DNA from: Clostridium sp. 1001271B_151109_B4
Lineage (GTDB): Bacteria > Bacillota > Clostridia > Clostridiales > Clostridiaceae
Reading direction: 5' to 3'
Assembly: GCF_015670405.1 (NCBI RefSeq)
Contig: NZ_JADPBQ010000008.1
Location: 85,211 to 149,210 of the forward strand
DNA: 64,000 nt
Position numbers and translations under genes: made by a program. This document shows positions 56,701 through 64,000 of this stretch, in pieces. Under the pieces are notes generated by a model. The model was not told the DNA's origin. It worked only from the letters and a program-made list of their open reading frames with translations, and did no database searches. Positions within the stretch are counted from its first letter, which is position 1. Each line of letters starts with the position of its first letter.

Positions 56701-58122
56701 ACAAATGCAAAACCAAAATTAACTATTCCAAAATCAATCTCAACTAAGGTTGGTCAAGAAATAGATTTAAATCAGGAGTATAGTGCAATAGATTCAGAAG
56801 ATGGAGATTTAACTTCTAATGTTGAAGTAACTGGTGAAGTAAACTTTAATAAACCCGGAAAATATTCAGTAACTTATAGAGTTATAGATAGTGATGGTAA
56901 TGAGGTAGTTGAAACAAGAAATATAGCGGTAGTAAACATGGAAGATTATAAATATTTAACAGAATATGATTGGAAATCTGCAAATTCAGGTTGGGAAACA
57001 GTTAGAAAAGATGCTTCTGTAAGTAATAATAGATTAACTTTGACAAATGAAGAAGGTCAAGCAGTTACTTATGATAGGGGAATAGGTACTCATGCTACAT
57101 CTACTATAATATATGATTTAAGTGATAAGGATTATGCTTATTTTACTTCTTTTGTTGGCGTAGATAGAGCAATGTATGGAAGGGCTGGATCAATAAGTTT
57201 TGAAGTGTATGTAGATGGTGAAAAGAAATTTGATAGTGGAATAATGAACTCTAGAGATCCTCAAAAACATGTAGAAATTGATATAAATGGTGCTAAAGAA
57301 TTAAAGCTTGTAGTAACTGACGGTGGAAATGGAATTGCATCAGATCACGCTACATGGGGAGATTCTAAGCTTCATTATGCAAATTCAGAATCCATAGATT
57401 ATACAGAGTTATCTAAATTAGTCGAAAGTAGCGAATGTATAGATAGAGAAGTTTATACTGAAGAAAGTTTAAGTATACTAGACCAGACCGTGGAAAAAGC
57501 AACTGAAATGATAGAAAATAAAGGGGCTACTTATCAAGAGATTCAATCAATGTTATCTGAATTGAAAGATGCAATTGATAACTTAGAAAGAATAGATTTA
57601 AATAAAATTATTGAAATAGAGGATAAGTATTTAAAACAAGATATTCAAAAGGCTCTTGGGTTAAGTGGAGATATAACTCTAAAAGATATGCTTGAATTAA
57701 GAAGTTTAACTTGTAGTAGTAGAAGAGTTACGAACTTAAAGGGGATAGAATATGCTAAAAATTTAGAAGAGCTTAATATAGAGCAAAATGAAGTTAGAGA
57801 TTTATCACCCCTAAGGGACTTAAAAAATCTTAAGGTGTTAAATGCTAGATTGCAAATAATTGAAGCTGGAATGGCTACAGTAGAAAATAATAAAGTTATA
57901 CTTAAAGAAAGAATAGTATCTAGAAGTGGAGAGATATTACTACCTAAAGAAATCATGCTAAGGAGTGAAAAATTAGAATTAGAAAATTCTATAGATGAGA
58001 ATGGAAATATATCAATAGATACATCACAATTAGAAGCAGGACTTTATGGTGTTTATATAACTTATGAAAATCCGAAAGATAGCCATGAAGTTGGAATACT
58101 TTATTTATTTAATGTAAATTAA
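50770..58122 (+). CDS. Giant secreted M60-type metallopeptidase with multiple carbohydrate-binding modules
   Basis: 2450 residues behind AAGGGGGG. A signal peptide (1-28) is followed by three F5/8-type C (CBM32-like) domains at about 70-212, 300-438 and 522-659, each followed by a helical linker (LFTDNTMS type). The Peptidase_M60 domain (about 741-1121) has the zinc motif HEWGH at 1001-1005. Then come an FN3-like region, Ig-like DUF5011 domains, NPCBM modules (about 1324-1461, 1836-1977, 2059-2207), a fourth F5/8C (about 1562-1695), a FIVAR-like helix pair and a leucine-rich region near 2290-2360. M60 enzymes cleave O-glycosylated mucins. There is no LPXTG, so retention may rely on binding modules. 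It is controlled by a c-di-GMP riboswitch. Confidence 0.85.
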   Translation: MNRKKISALVLAALITNFSSQTIEVLADEISRGQIPMTESTSVEKLTQASISKFNLYNSNNLNAYNEAFKMDNNNIISITNNGGNYQHSTIDKSIDGDFNTHWETGKANSSEFTNEVIFKLNEVTTLNRIVYAARQSSAKGKGFAKEVEIYGSLTDEEDDFRLVSSGSYTGSTGDIVEIKFSPTEFKRIKFKFKVANQDWASASEFMFYKEDLVSDKIKNLFTDNTMSQVSEEFSNIEKISELEEEAKNHPLYSEFKEDIENAKLIVENKEVNYIDAKVSKFKDMNSETLPQYDAIYKVPSTNIKSITTNGGQYADNSIDKAIDGDLNTKWHSGKQNSTTFINEVIIELNELTKLNRIVYTAPRGSNRGFAEQFDIYASRTSKGDTFELVSSGSSKVTQDSIEIRFNPTEFRRVKFVFKKGYENWACAAEFGLYTQDEIAEKMDRLFTDGTMSIVSEEFNTLEKVQALEEDAKSHPFYEYFKEHLEDAKMLLQENQIEATKAITKQFKYYSNEEYSNLFKMDNENIKSIRNNAGNYGSAVITNAVDGNLDTYWETNKSNTNDFTNEVEVEFKEAVELNRVVYGARKSDSKGFAKEFEIYGSTTSKGDTYQLVATGSQNKVSGLVEAKFNTTEFKRIKFKFKNSDQNWATLSEIAFYKQDVVSDKVDDLFTNGLMNELKTEYNSMEAISKIEEEVNNHPLKEALKIHIEIAKDILNNVEVNNESIVIASQRGNANSQASKYKIARTSFSLETFGRYVVPGETIQVFVDADENGVMPKLVLGQIADDRNGWVRRYSLNPGLNTITAPPYDNMKPAVVYIENGALPNEQAYAPRVRLVGGTAFPVYYHGKTNPEEFERELEKYVEKISTNDDDFSNGVPKNVVYNVAELVSENNTISTSAAGALKGIKELKSIGKTVSDTMDEWELMWKEFQKISGNFENNSDPTKFYNAKFTSRVFTKGPYGWSDWGYTGYNGGNSPRRDGGFFKNIVKPISAPGNDSWAYYHEWGHSINSSSMEHSEVTNNIYSVIMRKLINNSDADRVDWNSLYKRFSGEKVNHGYWTYLGILEQVQYYYGEDTYAKASNIARINPDGIMNGLGGNLERLVIGLSLATETDLTTFFEDWGYVKATDKMKEKVSHLPKPNVKLEYMNTIGRGYEGNGFSKDAKVDIQTLKINKENEEISLTYNIDAANKDASMGYEILRDGEVVGYTTRTSFVDKNIDINKNYTYKIVAYDKKLNPLESEEISSFSPSINIQQNKITLGLGEEFNPLDYIKVLSYEGNDIISKIEVEHNVDTSQKGIYQVKYTVSDESISVEKIVEVEVVSDYEYLSDSEWSSAETQWGTPRRNSNIKGRVNGEVKDFEKGFGIHANGTIIYDLSGKDYDKFEALLGVDAGISPQNNSSIKFEIQGDGKVLAATEVLKHADNMAYINVPVKGVEQLVIKVTDAGNGNTSDHAVIANPKLTTNNAKPVITASDKVYKIGEAVDFNEDIGAVDAEDGDLTSNIEIISNSYEEGKVGRFEVVYRVTDSDNNTTEKKSYITVYEDYTVVKSKYGQYDNLSEYNEQFKIPVASITNNGGRYSSSLIDYAIDNNRNTHWETGTPNSSSFKNEVVFDLGETTEISRIAYAARNGGKGFARMFEVYVSTEAEGNDFILAGKGEYRGNVNDVVEFKIAKTSARRVKFKFIEANQDWASIGEMSFYKEDILSDKIENLFTDNTKTDVNEIYNTLEKVQELREEVKDHPAINLFEEDLKKAEDIIIAKFPTIMVEDITYVKLNSEFDLTSGVTANDQEDGDITSNVTVNEGNFNINKAGKYTLTYTVEDSNGNVVTKDRDIVVYSESTYLSDIEWQSAVSGWRTVNKDSAVNSSNKIKLKVNGEVREFDKGIGAATNAEIIYELDGNYSNFSTYLGTDKNYNDNRTTIIFRIFADGDEIYTSDVIRRDSEAEFVNLDVTGVKELKLVADDADGSGLGDFTSWADTKLYTTNAKPKLTIPKSISTKVGQEIDLNQEYSAIDSEDGDLTSNVEVTGEVNFNKPGKYSVTYRVIDSDGNEVVETRNIAVVNMEDYKYLTEYDWKSANSGWETVRKDASVSNNRLTLTNEEGQAVTYDRGIGTHATSTIIYDLSDKDYAYFTSFVGVDRAMYGRAGSISFEVYVDGEKKFDSGIMNSRDPQKHVEIDINGAKELKLVVTDGGNGIASDHATWGDSKLHYANSESIDYTELSKLVESSECIDREVYTEESLSILDQTVEKATEMIENKGATYQEIQSMLSELKDAIDNLERIDLNKIIEIEDKYLKQDIQKALGLSGDITLKDMLELRSLTCSSRRVTNLKGIEYAKNLEELNIEQNEVRDLSPLRDLKNLKVLNARLQIIEAGMATVENNKVILKERIVSRSGEILLPKEIMLRSEKLELENSIDENGNISIDTSQLEAGLYGVYITYENPKDSHEVGILYLFNVN

Positions 58123-58231
58123 ATTAGTAAAAAAATTTAATAGCAAAAATAAAATAATAGTTAATTTTAACATTACTTGTTGGAGGATACCATTACTCCC
58201 CAAAATAGACTAAATCATAAATGATTTAGTT

Positions 58232-58308
58232 CAGGCTGCTGACAAAGTGTTAGCAGTCTTTAATTTTATACAAATATGAAATATAATTTTAAATATATTA
58301 ATTTATTA
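58232..58308 (+). repeat. 77-bp IS1182-like end, copy 2
   Basis: It matches 49115-49191 at 73 of 77 positions in direct orientation, so the two copies bracket a 9-kb segment holding the pseudogenes, riboswitch and M60 gene. Confidence 0.8.
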
Positions 58309-58560
58309 TATAGAGATTTTATGAATGATAAACGAAATGGAAGTGGTTATGCTAGAACAATTAGTTCCGCAAGATTATTTATTAAGAAAAATAGATAAAC
58401 ATATAGATTTTTCATTTATTAGAGATTTAACTAAGGATTTGTATTGTCATACAAATGGTCGCCCAGCTTTTAATACTATTTTTGATAAGATTTTGAATCC
58501 CAAATTTTATCCACAACTAATAATGAAAAAACCCTCTGTTTTTAAACAGGGGGTTTTTTA
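58232..58560 (+). mobile_element. IS1182-family remnant with internal deletion
   Basis: The left end (58232-58308) is the 77-bp repeat shared with 49115-49191. A transposase start follows and the remnant closes with a hairpin AAAACCCTCTGTTT/AAACAGGGGGTTTT typical of the IS terminus. Only about 330 bp remain of an element that should be near 1.6-1.8 kb, so it cannot transpose by itself. A perfect dyad CTAAATCAT/ATGATTTAG lies just outside the left end. Confidence 0.7.
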
Positions 58561-58561
58561 A
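58325..58561 (+). pseudogene. Truncated IS1182-family transposase
   Basis: The first 55 residues match the N-terminus of IS1182 transposases (VVMLEQLVPQDYLLRKIDKH, then IDFSFIRDLTKDLYC and NGRPAFN). The frame then enters sequence from the 3' end of the element and stops at the terminal hairpin. The DDE catalytic core is missing, so it is inactive. Confidence 0.75.
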
Positions 58562-58615
58562 CAAACTGAATAAAATTGCTAACGAAATAAATAATTTCAT
58601 AATAAAATAAATTAA

Positions 58616-58644
58616 TTGACTGATAAAAATGTATATGATATCAT
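58616..58644 (+). promoter_or_regulatory. Promoter of the licT-bgl operon
   Basis: TTGACT (58616-58621) and TATCAT (58639-58644) with 17-bp spacing lie about 40 bases before the antiterminator target. Confidence 0.6.
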
Positions 58645-58684
58645 TTAGTAAAACATAAATAGTTATAACTCATAGAGTAAATAC

Positions 58685-58757
58685 GGATTGTTACTGATAA
58701 GCAGGCAAGACCTAAACTTTTATTAATGAAATATTAATTAGAGTTTAGCTTTTTTTA
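58685..58757 (+). promoter_or_regulatory. LicT RNA antiterminator site and overlapping terminator (upstream of licT)
   Basis: GGATTGTTACTGATAAGCAG followed by GCAAGACCT (58685-58713) is a near-consensus RAT for BglG/LicT proteins. Its 3' end overlaps the terminator stem CTAAACT...GAGTTTAG (58712-58748), which is followed by seven T. LicT binding would open the operon when beta-glucosides are available. Confidence 0.9.
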
Positions 58758-58791
58758 TGTATAAAACGTAGAGTACTATGGAGTGATTTAC

Positions 58792-59634
58792 ATGAAAATT
58801 AGTAGAGTGATTAATAATAATGTAATATGTGTTATTAATGAATCAAATGAAGAGTTAGTACTAATGGGAAGTGGAATTGCCTTTCAAAAGAAGAAAGGTG
58901 ACGAAGTTGATGAAAGTAAAATCGAAAAGGAGTTTTCCGTAAGTAATAAAAATGTAACATCTAAATTGCATTCAATATTATCAGAAATTCCTTTAGAACA
59001 TATAAAATTATCCGATGCTATAATTGAAAAAGCAAAGAAAGTTCTTGATAAAGAATTAAATGATAATATATATGTCACATTAACTGATCATATTAGTTTT
59101 GCTATTCAAAGGTTTAAGGATGGATATATTTTTAATAATGCTCTTTTGTGGGAAATAAAAAAATTCTATCCACAGGAATTTAATATAGGGCAAGATGCAT
59201 TAATTATGATATGGGAACAGATAGGAATTGAATTACCAGAAGATGAAGCTGGGTTCATTGCGTTGCATATTGTAAATGCACAGTTAAACTCCGATATGAA
59301 TAATACTATGGATATTACTAAACTTATTCAATCTGCATTAAAGTTAGTAAAATACTACTATCATATTGAGTTAGATGAAAGCTCTGTATATTATACTAGG
59401 TTTATAACTCATCTTAAATATTTTGCACAAAAAGTATTAAGTGATAATATTATTAGAGACAAGAAGGATGAACTTTTTGGTATTATTCAGAAACAATATC
59501 CAGAAGCTTTTCAATGTGCAAAGAAAATAGCTGACTTCGTTGAAAGAGATTATAATAAAAAAATATCAGAAGAAGAGTTGGTTTATTTAACAGTGCATAT
59601 AAAGAGAGTTACAGCTCCAATAGAGGAAAAATAA
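58792..59634 (+). CDS. licT: Transcription antiterminator LicT/BglG family
   Basis: 280 residues. An RNA-binding CAT domain (1-55, MKISRVINNNVICVINE, GSGIAFQKKKGD) is followed by PRD1 (about 65-170) and PRD2 (about 171-280) with the regulatory histidines (TDHISFAI, LHIVNAQ, TRFITHLKYF, LTVHIKRV). It is phosphorylated by the PTS and prevents termination at RAT sites. GGAG is 8 bases before ATG 58792; the GTG three codons upstream is not needed. It controls itself and the two genes downstream, each preceded by a RAT/terminator. Confidence 0.92.
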   Translation: MKISRVINNNVICVINESNEELVLMGSGIAFQKKKGDEVDESKIEKEFSVSNKNVTSKLHSILSEIPLEHIKLSDAIIEKAKKVLDKELNDNIYVTLTDHISFAIQRFKDGYIFNNALLWEIKKFYPQEFNIGQDALIMIWEQIGIELPEDEAGFIALHIVNAQLNSDMNNTMDITKLIQSALKLVKYYYHIELDESSVYYTRFITHLKYFAQKVLSDNIIRDKKDELFGIIQKQYPEAFQCAKKIADFVERDYNKKISEEELVYLTVHIKRVTAPIEEK

Positions 59635-59651
59635 ATAAGATATAATTATTA

Positions 59652-59726
59652 GGATGGTTACTATATATTATAGGCGAGACCTAAGCTTGTATTAAATAAT
59701 TACAAGTTTAGGTCTCTTTTTATTTT
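59652..59726 (+). promoter_or_regulatory. Second LicT antiterminator site and terminator (between licT and bglP)
   Basis: GGATGGTTACTATATATTAT followed by AGGCGAGACCT (59652-59682) is a second RAT. It overlaps a strong terminator, GAGACCTAA pairing with TTAGGTCTC (59676-59716) plus a T-run. Structural genes thus need a second antitermination event. Confidence 0.88.
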
Positions 59727-59744
59727 TATAAATTACTAACTTAA

Positions 59745-63229
<3,485 letters not shown>

Positions 63230-63246
63230 TTAGTGTTAAGAAGTAG

Positions 63247-63291
63247 CTATATTCAGGTTGAATTTAAAGTTTAACCTGAGTATAGTTTTTT
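63247..63291 (+). terminator. Terminator of the bgl operon
   Basis: CTATATTCAGGTT pairs with AACCTGAGTATAG (one mismatch), followed by six T. Confidence 0.85.
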
Positions 63292-63342
63292 ATTGCATTA
63301 AATTAATGGAGTTATTATATATAAATGTTACTTTTAAATTAT

Positions 63343-63511
63343 ATATTAATTTATGGGGGTTAAAGATAGCATTAGGGACTATTTGTGCATTTGTATTAAA
63401 GTTTAATCCAGTTTTAGTATATTTAATTTTATCTAGTGATGAGTTTTTTAGGCTTTAGTGACTATTCCGAGGATTTGGAAAGGAAAGCGGATTCATTATA
63501 CAACTGTTTAG
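63343..63511 (+). pseudogene. MATE-type transporter, C-terminal remnant
   Basis: One frame gives LWGLKIALGTICAFVLKFNP, then VLVYLILSSDEFFR. After a one-base shift it continues ALVTIPRIWKGKRIHYTTV and stops. This matches the last span and DE-x-x-RA...KGKW end of MATE exporters. No start or upstream part is present. It is a short relic between the bgl terminator and the rRNA operon. Confidence 0.5.
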
Positions 63512-63883
63512 TTAAAATCATATAATAACAGAAAATTATAAATAAAGATTTATCAAATTTTATAGTAATATGAATATTTTTAAGTGAAAATGGGTAATTA
63601 TATTAATGAGATGTTTTGATACATCTATTATTTTGAAATATTATCACAATATTATTGTTAAACTTATCCTAGTGTATCAATAGTAGGATAAAAAAGAAAA
63701 ACAGTAGAAATTAGTAGTATAAAGAGTTTAATTCTAGAATTTAGATAAATTATATATCTTGTTTTAGATAATACATGATAATATTAGATACGTCGCTGAC
63801 AGCAGAAAACAATATGTTTATATGATATGTAAGAAGCGATAAGTTCTTAAAGAAAAATGTTGAAAGTTTTTGAAAAAAAGTTA
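63512..63883. other. AT-rich region upstream of the rRNA promoter
   Basis: The only structure seen is a short dyad TTATCCTA/TAGGATAA at about 63664-63692. No ORF with a ribosome binding site was found. UP-element-like A/T tracts precede the rRNA promoter. Confidence 0.45.
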
Positions 63884-63912
63884 TTGACATGAATCGGCAG
63901 GAATGATAAGAT
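63884..63912 (+). promoter_or_regulatory. Ribosomal RNA operon promoter
   Basis: TTGACA (63884-63889), a 17-base spacer and TAAGAT (63907-63912) form a near-consensus promoter preceded by an A-rich UP-like stretch. It is followed by the hairpin GTCGC-TTCGGT-GCGAC and the pre-16S leader TCTTTGAAAATTGAACAGAA typical of clostridia. Confidence 0.85.
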
Positions 63913-63989
63913 AAGGAAGTCGCTTCGGTGCGACAGAGTAAATGGTCTTTGAAAATTGAACAGAATATAGTTAAAGTAAACCAGCAATT

Positions 63990-64000
63990 CTTTTGAGAGT
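63990..64000 (+). rRNA. 16S rRNA, first bases (cut by window edge)
   Basis: The window ends in TTTTGAGAGT, the start of the clostridial 16S 5' end that normally continues TTTGATCCTGG. The leader upstream fits. Only about 10 bases are visible. Confidence 0.7.

Noticed and set aside
63258..63458. 66-codon ORF downstream of the GH1 gene
   Set aside because: Its start lies within the bgl terminator and it has no ribosome binding site. Only its later part resembles a MATE C-terminus, so I call a remnant instead of a gene.

Overview
The window is AT-rich, low-GC Gram-positive DNA. Its purine-rich AGGAGG-type ribosome binding sites, clostridial gene families (CD3324-type protein, NEAT heme proteins, licT/bgl operon) and the 5' leader of an rRNA operon at the right edge suggest a Clostridium sensu stricto (cluster I) chromosome, probably from a gut commensal. 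The species cannot be named from the sequence alone.

Left part (1-12.5 kb) is mixed housekeeping and accessory DNA. It holds the end of an OPT-family peptide transporter with a PqqD-like partner, a MATE exporter behind a MerR-type promoter, and an EF-G-binding (FusB-like) protein. Next come a small HTH protein, a structured intergenic element that also encodes a 33-codon ORF, a cation/proton antiporter with two RCK_C domains, and a decapitated metallo-beta-lactamase-fold gene. Heme oxygenase behind a Fur-box candidate, a ClpP paralogue, a radical SAM/pyridoxamine kinase pair and an M20 amidohydrolase with a regulator complete this part.

The 12.5-29.2 kb block is rich in signalling genes: a two-component propeller sensor kinase, a PAS kinase, an ABC-substrate-binding-domain kinase, an AgrA/AgrC-like pair, a large TPR protein, an AraC regulator, a second MATE, a HAD hydrolase and a CPBP protease. 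The three HisKA kinases have no adjacent response regulator. Two of them end in the same short tail.

29.4-36.9 kb is a heme acquisition locus: a four-NEAT LPQTG wall protein, a one-NEAT membrane protein, an IsdE-like lipoprotein, a permease and an ATPase. It is followed directly by a membrane-anchored FMN-binding protein and an ApbE flavin transferase. A Fur-box candidate precedes it. With heme oxygenase at 6.8-7.4 kb this gives a route from surface heme to intracellular iron, with a possible extracytoplasmic flavin electron-transfer step.

37.5-45 kb is an anaerobic purine/selenium-linked cluster (ygeY, ygeW, carbamate kinase, ssnA, selenium-dependent xanthine dehydrogenase). 45-58.6 kb holds two cyclic-di-GMP-I riboswitches. 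One has no conventional downstream gene. The other drives a 2450-residue secreted M60-type metallopeptidase with many carbohydrate-binding modules. Around it are a decayed sulfatase, a decayed AraC regulator and two copies of a 77-bp IS1182-like end. Between the two riboswitches lie a UDG-like protein, alanine racemase and a U32 peptidase-family protein. 58.6-63.3 kb is a classic antiterminator-controlled beta-glucoside PTS operon (licT, EIIBCA, GH1). The window ends in an rRNA promoter, leader and the first bases of 16S rRNA.
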